This document shows positions 25,261 to 33,821 of a stretch of DNA of 44,144 nucleotides, piece by piece. Numbering within the stretch: position 1 is the first letter of the stretch; every line of letters begins with the position of its first letter. This DNA is from Planctomyces sp. (GTDB lineage Bacteria; Planctomycetota; Planctomycetia; Planctomycetales; Planctomycetaceae): assembly GCA_005798445.1 (NCBI GenBank), contig SYJG01000158.1, positions 1 through 44,144 on the forward strand, written 5' to 3'. Under the pieces are notes generated by a model. The model was given only the letters and a program-made list of their open reading frames with translations. It was not told the DNA's origin and did no database searches. A program made the translations under genes and the position numbers.

Positions 25261-25339
25261 GGCTTCGCATTGGGTGAGGTCCGGTGGTATCTTGGAACAG
25301 TCTCGATTGAGGTCCGTTGAATGGCCTGAGGTATCGCTC

Positions 25340-27529
25340 ATGATTCGTCTGTCACCGTCGTTCGTTTTCGTTGGTTTTCTCCTGTCGCCGTTCAGTTGGG
25401 CGATTGCAGAGTCACCGGCCGTTGACTTTGAACTCGACGTGCAGCCGATCTTCACGAAGTTTGGGTGCAACGCCGGAGCGTGTCACGGCAAGCAGCGGGG
25501 GCAGAACGGATTTCAGTTGTCCCTGCTGGCATTCGACCCGGATTTCGACTTCGACACGCTGGCAAAAGAATCGCGCGGTCGTCGATTGTCGCCGTCGCAG
25601 CCGGAGCAAAGTTTGTTGTTGCTCAAGCCGATCGGGGCGGTGCCTCATGGTGGCGGCAAGCGGCTGGAGGCGAACGGCCCGGACTTCGCAACGTTGCGGA
25701 GCTGGGTGCTGGCGGGAACTCCGCGAGCGATCCCGAATGCTCCGAAGCTGGAGCGGATCAGCGTTGATCCGAGCGACGCGGTGCTCGGCGCGAACAGCCA
25801 GAAGCCGCTGAAAGTGATCGCTCACTACTCGAACGGGACGACGCGCGAGGTGACTCGACTGTCGCAGTTTCAGTCGAACGAGTCGGCGATCGCGGCGGTC
25901 AACGACAGCGGCCTGATCTCGACGAACACGATCACCGGCGAGTCGGCGGTGATGGCACGGTACATGAACATGATCGCCGTCTGCACGGTCTCTGTGCCGC
26001 TGGCGAACGAAGTGCCGAAGGAAGTCTACGACAAACTCCCCCGCAAGAACCTGATCGACGACCAAGTCTGGAAGAAGCTCGCGCGGCTGCGTCTGACTCC
26101 GTCCGAATCCGCGCCCGATCACACGTTCCTGCGGCGAGTCTTCATCGACATCATCGGCCGAGCACCGACCGCCGACGAAGCCAAGCAGTTCCTCGACGAC
26201 CCGTCTCCGAACAAGCGCGAGGCTCTCGTCGATTATCTGCTGGCGCAACCGGACTACGCCGAGCACTGGGCAAACAAGTGGGCCGACTTGCTGCGGCCAA
26301 ATCCGTATCACGTCGGCATCAAGTCGGTGCTGAACTACGACGCCTGGATTCGGGACGCCTTCCGCAAGAACAAACCGTACGACCAATTCGTCCGCGAGTT
26401 GGTCTCGGCGAAAGGGAGCACCTGGCGAAACGGCAGTACCAACATGTTCCGTGACAAGCGGCAACCGGAAGAGCTGACCACGATCGTCAGCCAACTGTTT
26501 CTTGGCATCCGACTCGAATGCGCGAAGTGTCATCACCACCCGTTCGAGAAATGGGCGCAGGACGATTTCTATTCGTTCGCCGCGTACTTCAGCCGCATCG
26601 GTCGCAAAGGGACTGGCATCTCGGCTCCGATCAGCGGCTCGGAGGAATTCGTCTTCACCGGCAATTCCGGGCAAGTGCTGCATCCGGGAACTCAGAAAGT
26701 GATGGAGCCGCGACCGCTGTTCGGTACCTCCCCTGCCCTGTCGCCGGAGACCGATCCGCGCGATGTCCTGGCCGCGTGGATCACGTCGCGCGACAACCCG
26801 TTCTTCGCTCAAGTGATGGTCAACCGAGTCTGGACCGACCTGATGGAACGAGGACTCGTCGAACCTGTCGATGACTTGCGAGCCTCCAACCCGCCGAGCA
26901 ACGGCCCGCTGCTGGAGGCTTTGGCCGCCGACTTCCGCGACAATGGCTACGACATCAAGAAGCTCATCCGCCGCATCACGACGTCACACGTTTACGGGCT
27001 GAGCAGCGTGCCGAACGATCGCAACTCATCGGACACCCGAAACTACTCGCGGCATTACCGCCAGCGACTGCGTGGCGAAGTGCTGCTCGATTCGATCAGC
27101 CAAATCACGGGCACGACCGACACGTTTGCGGCGTCCGCTCCAGGCACTCGAGCGAAAGAACTCTGGACCGTGCGCATCGAGTCACTGTTCCTCGATGCCT
27201 TCGGACGCCCCGACGAGAACCAAGACCCGCCCTGCGAACGGACATCCGAGCCGACGGTCGTCCAAGTCCTGCACCTGATGAACTCGGAGAACTTGTACTC
27301 GAAGGTGACGACCGACAGCGGCGTAGCGGCTCAGTTGGCGAAGACCGAACTCGCACCGGCGGCGGTCGTCGAAAGCCTGTACCTGACGATCTACGCGCGC
27401 CGCCCGACCGAAGCGGAATCCAAAGCCGCCGTCGCGCTGTTCGCGGCGGAAGGAGCCGTTCGCCGCCAAGTCATCGAAGACCTGATGTGGGCGTTGCTCA
27501 ACACGCCGGAGTTCGTGTTCAAGGATTGA
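25340..27529 (+). CDS. Exported DUF1549/DUF1553 protein with a CX4CH haem-like motif and an Ig-like domain
   Basis: 729 aa from the ATG at 25340, whose first residues form a signal peptide (FVFVGFLLSPFSWAIA). The longer open frame upstream is repeat DNA. Next come FGCNAGACHGKQRGQNGFQL, the planctomycete CX4CH cytochrome-like motif, and a BIG2-type Ig-like domain (DPSDAVLGANSQKPLKVIAHY ... GESAVMARY, about 135-215). DUF1549 (RRVFIDIIGRAPTADEAKQF ... YAEHWANKWADLLRP) has a CAKCHHHPFEKW motif shortly after it, and DUF1553 (VMVNRVWTDLMERGLVEPVDD) ends the protein. It normally works with a DUF1501 partner, found here at 28191 after a toxin-antitoxin pair. The reaction is unknown. Unlike its relative at 2755, no repeat is embedded. 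Confidence 0.93.
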   Translation: MIRLSPSFVFVGFLLSPFSWAIAESPAVDFELDVQPIFTKFGCNAGACHGKQRGQNGFQLSLLAFDPDFDFDTLAKESRGRRLSPSQPEQSLLLLKPIGAVPHGGGKRLEANGPDFATLRSWVLAGTPRAIPNAPKLERISVDPSDAVLGANSQKPLKVIAHYSNGTTREVTRLSQFQSNESAIAAVNDSGLISTNTITGESAVMARYMNMIAVCTVSVPLANEVPKEVYDKLPRKNLIDDQVWKKLARLRLTPSESAPDHTFLRRVFIDIIGRAPTADEAKQFLDDPSPNKREALVDYLLAQPDYAEHWANKWADLLRPNPYHVGIKSVLNYDAWIRDAFRKNKPYDQFVRELVSAKGSTWRNGSTNMFRDKRQPEELTTIVSQLFLGIRLECAKCHHHPFEKWAQDDFYSFAAYFSRIGRKGTGISAPISGSEEFVFTGNSGQVLHPGTQKVMEPRPLFGTSPALSPETDPRDVLAAWITSRDNPFFAQVMVNRVWTDLMERGLVEPVDDLRASNPPSNGPLLEALAADFRDNGYDIKKLIRRITTSHVYGLSSVPNDRNSSDTRNYSRHYRQRLRGEVLLDSISQITGTTDTFAASAPGTRAKELWTVRIESLFLDAFGRPDENQDPPCERTSEPTVVQVLHLMNSENLYSKVTTDSGVAAQLAKTELAPAAVVESLYLTIYARRPTEAESKAAVALFAAEGAVRRQVIEDLMWALLNTPEFVFKD

Positions 27530-27560
27530 TTTCGGAATCACGTCAACGAGGAAGTTGAGA

Positions 27561-27821
27561 ATGTTCGATCGCATTACGTCTGACACCGCGATTCTGGGAG
27601 GCAAGCCGATCATCCGGGGCACTCGGATCAGCGTGGCCATGATTCTGGAATGGATCGCCTCGGGAGCGTCGCGCGACGACATCTTGCGAAAGCACCCGCA
27701 CCTCGCGGCGGAGGACGTGGAGCAGGCGGCGAGCTATGCCGCCGCGTCGATTCGCAATGACGTCCTTTTGACCGCCGAGGGGGCGTGTGAAACTCTCCGA
27801 TTTCGCGTTGCTGACGGATGA
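27561..27821 (+). CDS. DUF433 antitoxin-like protein
   Basis: 86 aa from the ATG at 27561, with GAGGAAG 7 nt upstream. The sequence ITSDTAILGGKPIIRGTRISVAMILEWIASGAS is the DUF433 signature, a winged-helix-like DNA-binding fold (VapB45 type). HPHLAAEDVEQAASYAA follows. In such pairs DUF433 neutralises a DUF5615/PIN-like nuclease and represses the operon. It overlaps the next gene by 35 nt and follows the DUF1549 stop by 31 nt, so it sits between DUF1549 and DUF1501. Confidence 0.93.
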   Translation: MFDRITSDTAILGGKPIIRGTRISVAMILEWIASGASRDDILRKHPHLAAEDVEQAASYAAASIRNDVLLTAEGACETLRFRVADG

Positions 27822-28173
27822 GAACCTTGAGGTGGAAGTCGTCGCCTTTCTGCGGCCGTCCGGCTTTGATGTTTTGGATGTATGCGAAACTGGACTTCAA
27901 GGCTCAACCGATGTGGACTTGCTGCGAAGAGCCACTCGTGAAAACCGCGTCGTCGTGACTCATGATTCGGACTTCGGAACATTGGCCATCTTGCAAGGCG
28001 AACCAATCATCGGAATCCTGTTCATGAGGCCGGGGCACATCGACCCTCAATTCTCCATTGAGACTTTGAAGTCGCTACTAGCGTCCAACCCCGACATTTC
28101 ACCGCCGTTCGTGGTGGTCGCGAAACGGTCGGAGAATCTCGTCACGGTTCGGGTGCGGCACATCGGTTCTTGA
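27787..28173 (+). CDS. DUF5615 PIN-like toxin
   Basis: 128 aa from a GTG at 27787, overlapping DUF433 by 35 nt in another frame, which implies coupled translation. LLTDENLEVEVVAFLRPSGFD provides the first acidic residues (D-E-N) of the Mut7-C/PIN-like core, and VVTHDSDFG (about 57-65) the second set, the pattern of DUF5615 ribonuclease-type toxins (VapC45-like). The usual length is about 115-130 aa. The substrate, probably RNA, is inferred from the family. Confidence 0.92.
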   Translation: MKLSDFALLTDENLEVEVVAFLRPSGFDVLDVCETGLQGSTDVDLLRRATRENRVVVTHDSDFGTLAILQGEPIIGILFMRPGHIDPQFSIETLKSLLASNPDISPPFVVVAKRSENLVTVRVRHIGS

Positions 28174-28190
28174 CGTTGATCGGATTTCTC

Positions 28191-29561
28191 ATGCTCAGCA
28201 TCGGCCGAATGCGAACTCACGAATGCCGAGGTTGGACTCGGCGAGAGTTACTTCGCGTGGGGATGCTGTCGGCCGTCGGATTGAATCTGGCGGACGTACA
28301 GCGGATCGAAGCGGCGGAAGTCGAACGAAGAACTCCGGCGAAGTCGGTGATCCTGCTGTGGCTGTGGGGTGGGCCGAGTCATCTCGATTCGTTCGACATG
28401 AAGCCGAAGGCTCCGATTGAATATCGCGGGCCGTATTCGCCGATCGCCAGCAACTTGCCGGGCCTCGACGTGTGTGAGTTGCTGCCGCAGCTTGCGAAGC
28501 GAGCGAACAAGTATTCGGTCATTCGGTCGCTGCGCGGCACATCGAATGATCACGGCATCGCGGGGACGATCGGCCTAACCGGCAGTGATGTCGGAGCGGC
28601 AAGTCTCAGCGGGCAAGTGTTGACGGGATCGGTCAAGCCGACGCACGGTTCGATCGTGTCGAAGGTGTTGGGGTTTTCGCCGGGGATGCCGCGGTTTGTG
28701 GCGGTGGGCGGACATCTGCAACAGGGCAAGCGACCGATCTCCGGCGAAGGGGGCGCGGCACTCGGGCCGATGCACGATCCGTTTCGGTTGGATTATCACC
28801 CGGATCGAGGCATCGAGATTCCGCATTTGCAGTTATTGGACGGACTGACCGCCAGCGGCATCGACTCGCGCGAGCGGCTGATGGCACAGTTCGATCAACT
28901 GGCTCAGCGCGTCGATCGCTCGGCGGGGATGAATCGGCTCGATGCGTTTTATCAGCAGGCGTTCGCGCTGCTGACGAAGGCGGGATCGCGCGAGGTGTTT
29001 GATCTCGACCGCGAACCAGATGACGCTCGGCGACGGTTCGGGCAATTTCGATTCGGACAGTGTTGTCTGCTGGCACGACGGTTGGTCGAGGCGGGTGCTC
29101 GGTTCGTGCAGGTCAATTGGAGCTCGCACGTCGAACCGGTCGAGGACCTCGGCGACGGCGGTTGGGACATGCACGATCGCTTCTTCCAACAGTATCAAGA
29201 CCGTCATGCGTGGATGCTCGACCAAGCGCTGTCCGCGCTGCTGGATGATCTCGATGAGCGGGGCTTGCTGGCCGAGACCGCCGTCGTTGTCGTTGGAGAA
29301 TTCGGTCGCACTCCGAAGATCAACAACCGCGCCGGCCGCGATCACTGGGAGCACTGCTACTCCGGCCTCGTTGCCGGCGGTGGGATGCGATCCGGCCAAA
29401 TCGTCGGAGCCAGCGATCGGCTCGGCGAGTATCCGATCGCTCGGCCAATCACGACAGCGGACTTGTTCGCGACAGTGCTCGGTCAAATGGGTATCGACAC
29501 GACAACACTGACAACCAACGGCCTGTTGCCTCAAGGAAACCTGATCGAAGAATTGCTCTGA
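28191..29561 (+). CDS. Tat-exported DUF1501 protein (first copy)
   Basis: 456 aa from the ATG at 28191; ATG 28209 is an alternative and neither has a strong ribosome site. A twin-arginine signal (TRRELLRVGMLSAVGLNL) precedes the DUF1501 domain, a sulfatase/alkaline phosphatase-like fold: VILLWLWGGPSHLDSFDMKP, SVIRSLRG, GDGGWDMHDRFF, VVVGEFGRTPKINNRAGRDHW. Related hydrolases use such Asp/His residues for metal binding; activity is unproven. It is the customary partner of the DUF1549 gene at 25340, here separated from it by the toxin-antitoxin pair. Confidence 0.92.
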   Translation: MLSIGRMRTHECRGWTRRELLRVGMLSAVGLNLADVQRIEAAEVERRTPAKSVILLWLWGGPSHLDSFDMKPKAPIEYRGPYSPIASNLPGLDVCELLPQLAKRANKYSVIRSLRGTSNDHGIAGTIGLTGSDVGAASLSGQVLTGSVKPTHGSIVSKVLGFSPGMPRFVAVGGHLQQGKRPISGEGGAALGPMHDPFRLDYHPDRGIEIPHLQLLDGLTASGIDSRERLMAQFDQLAQRVDRSAGMNRLDAFYQQAFALLTKAGSREVFDLDREPDDARRRFGQFRFGQCCLLARRLVEAGARFVQVNWSSHVEPVEDLGDGGWDMHDRFFQQYQDRHAWMLDQALSALLDDLDERGLLAETAVVVVGEFGRTPKINNRAGRDHWEHCYSGLVAGGGMRSGQIVGASDRLGEYPIARPITTADLFATVLGQMGIDTTTLTTNGLLPQGNLIEELL

Positions 29562-29572
29562 TCGATCCGGCC

Positions 29573-29656
29573 GATTGCCGAGAGCCGATGGCCGTGATCC
29601 TTTTCCTCGAATTCAAAAAATGAAGTCGGCAATCGGCAATCGGCTTACGGCGTTCG
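29573..29656. repeat. Imperfect inverted repeat of CGGCAATCGGC units
   Basis: GGCCGATTGCCGAGAGCCGA near 29569 pairs imperfectly with CGGCAATCGGCAATCGGC and the following bases up to about 29660. It fills the 123-nt gap between the DUF1501 and TolB-like genes. The right half is also a tandem CGGCAAT repeat. Confidence 0.55.
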
Positions 29657-29684
29657 GCCGAACAAGAACGACAAGGACTCCGCG

Positions 29685-30542
29685 ATGACTCGTGTGCTGC
29701 TCGTTCTCGCATCGCTGGCCGTGTTCGCGAAACCGGACGTCGTGCGGCTGACAAGCGACGGGCATCTCAAGCAGCGGCCGTGTTGGTCGCCAGATGGCAA
29801 GCAGGTCGTCTTCGCGAGACATCAAGGGGCGACCATCTTTCTGTTTCTGCGCAACTTGAAGAGTGGCCAGGAAGAGCGGCTGACGTCACACACGTCGGCG
29901 GAATTCGACGCGGTCTATTCGCCCGACGGGGCGAGCTTGCTGCTGTCGTTCGACAAGACGTCACCGGGGCAAGGAGACATCGAGATCCATCGGATGGCGT
30001 TGTCAGATCGAAAGCTGGTGCCGCTGGCGACGACTCAGGGAGCACTCTCGCACGAAGAGTCCCCCTGTTGGTCTCCGGATGGGAAGCGGTTCGCGTTCAC
30101 ATCGACTCGGCATGGCAACCAAGAACTGTACGTTGCCGATGTGATGGGCGGAGATTGGCAACGACTGACAACCGACACCGCGATCGACGCGCATCCGAGT
30201 TGGTCGCCAGACGGCAAGACGATTGCCTTCGCGACCGGCCGCTGGGGTGATTTGGAGATCGCGCTCATCAATCCCGACGGCTCGAATCTGCGACGGCTGA
30301 CTCAGAGCAAGGGGCTGGATGATTACCCCGCTTGGTCGCCTGATGGCCGACGGATTGCGTTCGCATCGAACCGGGACGGCAATTTGGAAATCTACGCTCA
30401 GCCGCTTGATGGCCTAGCGATCAACGTCACTCACAACGAGGCGATCGACAACTTCCCGGCGTGGACGCCGGATGGTCGCATCGGCTTCGTGTCGAACCGC
30501 GATGGTGGGTTTGACGTATATTCCTCGCACGTCCGCGATTGA
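29685..30542 (+). CDS. TolB-like beta-propeller (PD40 repeat) exported protein
   Basis: 285 aa from the ATG at 29685 with AAGGA upstream. After a short signal-like start (MTRVLLVLASLAVFA) there are about six PD40/WD40-like blades, each with the W(S/T)PDG(K/R) hallmark: CWSPDGKQVVFAR, VYSPDGASLLLSF, CWSPDGKRFAFTS, SWSPDGKTIAFAT, AWSPDGRRIAFASNRDG, AWTPDGRIGFVSNRDG. This is the C-terminal propeller of TolB-type proteins without the N-terminal domain, so a periplasmic binding or scaffolding role is likely. It lies between two DUF1501 genes. Confidence 0.9.
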   Translation: MTRVLLVLASLAVFAKPDVVRLTSDGHLKQRPCWSPDGKQVVFARHQGATIFLFLRNLKSGQEERLTSHTSAEFDAVYSPDGASLLLSFDKTSPGQGDIEIHRMALSDRKLVPLATTQGALSHEESPCWSPDGKRFAFTSTRHGNQELYVADVMGGDWQRLTTDTAIDAHPSWSPDGKTIAFATGRWGDLEIALINPDGSNLRRLTQSKGLDDYPAWSPDGRRIAFASNRDGNLEIYAQPLDGLAINVTHNEAIDNFPAWTPDGRIGFVSNRDGGFDVYSSHVRD

Positions 30543-30709
30543 GACGTTATAACCGCGACGCCATCGGCGTGCGTGCCCACGCCGCTGACGTAGGGGTTAA
30601 ACAACCTTGCGTGCCGCAAAAAACCGATCAAGTTTGCCTGTTGTGTCGTCGATTTCTCGGTTATTCTGCCTCCCCTGCCAACTTCGTCCCGCCTGAAAAG
30701 GAAGATTCG

Positions 30710-32056
30710 ATGGCTCGCCGATTGAACTGCGAAGGTTTTGCGCGACGTGATTGCTTGAAGCTCGGCCTGGGTGGCTGGCTGGGGACCGGATTCGTTTCCG
30801 CCTTGGCCGCACGAGCGAGTGCTGCGGACGATGCGGCTCCGATCACACCGAAGGCCAAGGGTTGCATCCTGATTTGGATGGACGGCGGGCCGACACACTT
30901 CGAGACCTTCGATCCGAAGCCGGCCGCTCCGGCGGAGATTCGGGGCGAGTTCGAGCCGATCGCGACGAAGCTGCCCGGCGTGCATTTCTCCGAGCACATG
31001 ACTCGGCTGGCGGGCCTGCTCGACAAGTTCACGATGATCCGCTCGATCCGGCACGACCAGAACAATCACGGAGCCGGCAATCACTACATGATGACCGGAG
31101 CACCGACTCGTATTCCGGTCGGCTGCGGCGCGTTCGTCAGTTTCCATCCGAGTATGGGAGCCGTCGTCTCGCACGAGCTGGGCAAGCCGAACGGACTGCC
31201 GGCGTACTTTTCGATTCCGTCAATGACCCGCTCCGGTGGCCCAAATTTCCTCGGAGCCAAATACGCTCCGTTTGTCGTCGGCGATGACCCGAATGGAGCC
31301 GGCTTCCGAGTTCGCGATGTCGCGCTGCCGAAGGGGCTGACCGAGGACAAGTTTCATCGGCGCGGCGATCTGCGAAAGCTGGTCGACACGCTGCCGCGCA
31401 TGAACGAGAAGGCGGCAGGCGATCCAGCGCTGGCGCTCGACGAGTACTACAAGCAAGGGGTCGATCTGGTGACCTCGCCGCTGGCTCAGGCCGCGTTCGA
31501 CATCCACAAGGAACCGGAAGCGGTGCGCGCTCGTTACGGTCGTAATTCGTTCGGGCAACGACTGCTGTTGGCTCGGCGACTGATCGAAGCGGGAGTCCCA
31601 TTCGTCACCGTGAACGACGGCGGCTGGGATCATCATGCTGACCTCTTCGGTGCCTGCTCGAAGCGGCTGCCGGAATGGGACAACTCGGTCGCGACGCTGA
31701 TCGAAGACCTCAGCGAGCGTGGCCTGTTGGACTCAACGATCGTGACGGCGCTCGGCGAGTTCGGACGCACGCCGAAGCTCTCGATCCTTCCCGGCTCTAC
31801 CAAGTCCGGCCGCGATCACTGGTCGAGCGCGATGTCGGTCCTGATGGCTGGCGGTGGCACACCCGGTGGAGTCGTTGTCGGTGCGACCGACAAGCACGGT
31901 TACTCGGCAGTGGAACGAGTTTGCTCGCCAGAGAATTTTGTTTCGACAATCTACACGAAACTAGGCATCAACCCGGACAAGATCGTCTACACGCCCCAAG
32001 GCCGACCGTCGCACTTGGTCAGCGATCCGGCTCCGATTCCGGAGTTGATGGGGTGA
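30710..32056 (+). CDS. Tat-exported DUF1501 protein (second copy)
   Basis: 448 aa from the ATG at 30710 with GGAAG 5 nt upstream. The signal FARRDCLKLGLGGWLGTGF carries the twin arginines. DUF1501 features are CILIWMDGGPTHFETFDPKP, TMIRSIRHDQNNHGAGNHYM (more complete than in the first copy), NDGGWDHHADLF and ALGEFGRTPKLSILPGS ... GRDHWSSAMSVLMAGGG. It differs clearly from the copy at 28191, so these are paralogues rather than a recent duplication. The PPC-domain gene follows after 13 nt, indicating an operon. Confidence 0.93.
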   Translation: MARRLNCEGFARRDCLKLGLGGWLGTGFVSALAARASAADDAAPITPKAKGCILIWMDGGPTHFETFDPKPAAPAEIRGEFEPIATKLPGVHFSEHMTRLAGLLDKFTMIRSIRHDQNNHGAGNHYMMTGAPTRIPVGCGAFVSFHPSMGAVVSHELGKPNGLPAYFSIPSMTRSGGPNFLGAKYAPFVVGDDPNGAGFRVRDVALPKGLTEDKFHRRGDLRKLVDTLPRMNEKAAGDPALALDEYYKQGVDLVTSPLAQAAFDIHKEPEAVRARYGRNSFGQRLLLARRLIEAGVPFVTVNDGGWDHHADLFGACSKRLPEWDNSVATLIEDLSERGLLDSTIVTALGEFGRTPKLSILPGSTKSGRDHWSSAMSVLMAGGGTPGGVVVGATDKHGYSAVERVCSPENFVSTIYTKLGINPDKIVYTPQGRPSHLVSDPAPIPELMG

Positions 32057-32069
32057 GCGGCAACAGCCT

Positions 32070-33803
32070 GTGCAGAATGAATTTGAACAGAAGGAAACAA
32101 AGGGAACGAAGAGAGTGAAACAGATTGTGGTCGAGCCTTCGTTCTCTTTGTTGACTTCTGTTCAAAAGATTTTTCTTCGAGCCTTTGCCCTCGTGCTTTT
32201 GAGTTCTGTTACTGATGCGGCTCCTCCGAGTGTCACCGCGTTGGTTCCCTCGGGCTGCCAAGTTGGGCAATCAGTCGAGGTCGCGGCGCAGGGGGCTGTC
32301 GGTGACAAGCCGCAAGCGTGGCTCAGCCGTGAGGGGCTGAAGATTGAGTTCGCCGAGGCTGGCAACAAGTTCAAAGCGACGGTGGCGGAGAATGCTCAGC
32401 CGGGCGTGTGTTGGATTCGGTTCTTCAATGCCGAGGGAGCCTCGTCGCTGCGGCCGTTTGTGATCGGCACACTGCCGGAGGTCGCCGAGAAGGAGCCGAA
32501 CAACGCGGCGAAAGAAGCTCAGAAACTCGAGACGAGTCAGGTCGTCGTCAACGGCGTGCTTGACAAAGGGGGCGACGTCGACACGTTCGCGGTCTCGCTG
32601 AAAGCAGGACAAACGCTTGTCGCGTCACTGACGGCGAAAGGGACGCTTGGCTCGCCGATGGACAGTGTGTTGCAAGTGCTCGGGCCGCGCGGGTTTGTGC
32701 TGGAGCACAACGACGACGATCACGGCTTCGATCCGCAGATTGTCTTCACGGCACCGAGTGACGGTGAGTACGGCGTGCGAGTCTTTGCCTTTTCTGACGT
32801 CGCCAATTCGAGCATCGCGTTTGCCGGTGCAGCGAACTACATCTACCGGCTGACGCTCACGACCGGAGCGTTTGTGGATCATACGGAACCGATGTCGGTC
32901 GGAAGACTGGTGGCAGGTGAGCCGCCCGCACCACAGGCTCAGCGACTCCGATTGCACGGCTGGAATCTGCCGCCGGAGTTGACCGAAGTGTCGGTCGATG
33001 CCGCCGCGAGCAATCCGTTCGTTGTGCGGCATCCGTTGCTCGGCAATACGCTGACGGTGCCAGTCGAGCCATATCCCTCCGTCGTCGAGTTGACCGAACG
33101 ACCGGCGGAGCTGCAAGAGATCGCGGTGCCCTCGTCGATGACCGGCGTGATCGGCAAGCTGGGTGAGCTGGATGTTTTTCGGATGAAGCTCGCGACGAAC
33201 CAGGCGATCGTGTTTCGAACGGACGCTCGCTCGGCAGGCTCGCCGCTCGATCCGGTGTTGCGAATTTTGAAAGCCGACGGTTCGCAGTTGCTAGAAGTCG
33301 ATGACGGCTCGAAGGGGGACTTCGATCCCGACACGAACTTCACAGCACCGGCCGATGGCGAGTACCGCGTTTCGATCACCGATCGGTTTGGCTTGGGAGG
33401 GCCGAGATTCTTTTACCGGCTGACCGCCCTCCCCTCTCAGCCTGACTTCGAGTTGAAAGTCGCGGCGGACTCGTTCGTGGTGACTCCCGACAAGCCGCTG
33501 GAAATTCCGGTGACGGTCGATCGCCAACGCGGCTTCGCTTCCGAGATCGTAGTGGTTGTCACAGGCCTGCCGGAGAAGGTGACGGACGAGCCGATCGTCT
33601 CGGCGAAAGACGGCGACTCAGCCAAGACGGTTAAGCTCGTGCTGAAGACCGAAGCGGGGGTCACTTTTTCAGGTCCGATCCAAATTCGTGGCCTCGTGAA
33701 AAGTGAACCGCCCATCGAGAAGACTGCATCGGCAACACTGACAGCGTTTAACACATCGACTCGAGAGTTGTGGCTGACCGTGACCTCTCCCGCTGCCAAG
33801 TGA
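32070..33803 (+). CDS. Exported protein with two PPC (pre-peptidase C-terminal) domains and a repeat-derived N-terminus
   Basis: Up to 577 aa from a GTG at 32070; a GTG at 32115 or a TTG near 32149 could also serve, and no ATG exists. The hydrophobic segment IFLRAFALVLLSSVTDAA is the signal peptide. An Ig-like start (SVTALVPSGCQVGQSVEVAAQG) is followed by PPC domains (VNGVLDKGGDVDTFAVSLKAGQTL; SSMTGVIGKLGELDVFRMKL) with the usual DPVLRIL and DGEYRVSI strands. PPC domains are beta sandwiches found on exported enzymes; no catalytic part is visible. Everything before the signal core is encoded by the inverted repeat at 32083-32165. Confidence 0.85.
   Translation: MQNEFEQKETKGTKRVKQIVVEPSFSLLTSVQKIFLRAFALVLLSSVTDAAPPSVTALVPSGCQVGQSVEVAAQGAVGDKPQAWLSREGLKIEFAEAGNKFKATVAENAQPGVCWIRFFNAEGASSLRPFVIGTLPEVAEKEPNNAAKEAQKLETSQVVVNGVLDKGGDVDTFAVSLKAGQTLVASLTAKGTLGSPMDSVLQVLGPRGFVLEHNDDDHGFDPQIVFTAPSDGEYGVRVFAFSDVANSSIAFAGAANYIYRLTLTTGAFVDHTEPMSVGRLVAGEPPAPQAQRLRLHGWNLPPELTEVSVDAAASNPFVVRHPLLGNTLTVPVEPYPSVVELTERPAELQEIAVPSSMTGVIGKLGELDVFRMKLATNQAIVFRTDARSAGSPLDPVLRILKADGSQLLEVDDGSKGDFDPDTNFTAPADGEYRVSITDRFGLGGPRFFYRLTALPSQPDFELKVAADSFVVTPDKPLEIPVTVDRQRGFASEIVVVVTGLPEKVTDEPIVSAKDGDSAKTVKLVLKTEAGVTFSGPIQIRGLVKSEPPIEKTASATLTAFNTSTRELWLTVTSPAAK
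32083..32165. repeat. 29-bp inverted repeat at the start of the PPC-domain gene
   Basis: Arms at 32083-32111 (TTGAACAGAAGGAAACAAAG..) and 32137-32165 pair at 26 of 29 positions around a 25-nt spacer. The element carries the possible start codons and ribosome site of the PPC-domain gene, so a hairpin in the mRNA could mask initiation. It is AT-rich compared with the gene. Confidence 0.8.
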
Positions 33804-33821
33804 TCGAGTGGAGTCCGCGCG

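Noticed and set aside
24959..25339. Upstream extension of the DUF1549 frame by 127 codons
   Set aside because: It is repeat-derived Arg/Ser/Gln-rich sequence overlapping the enolase-family gene; the signal peptide begins at 25340.
25412..26812. A 466-aa open frame on the minus strand, antisense to the DUF1549/1553 gene
   Set aside because: It is Arg/Val-rich with no domain features and lies wholly opposite a well-supported gene; high GC makes long antisense frames common.
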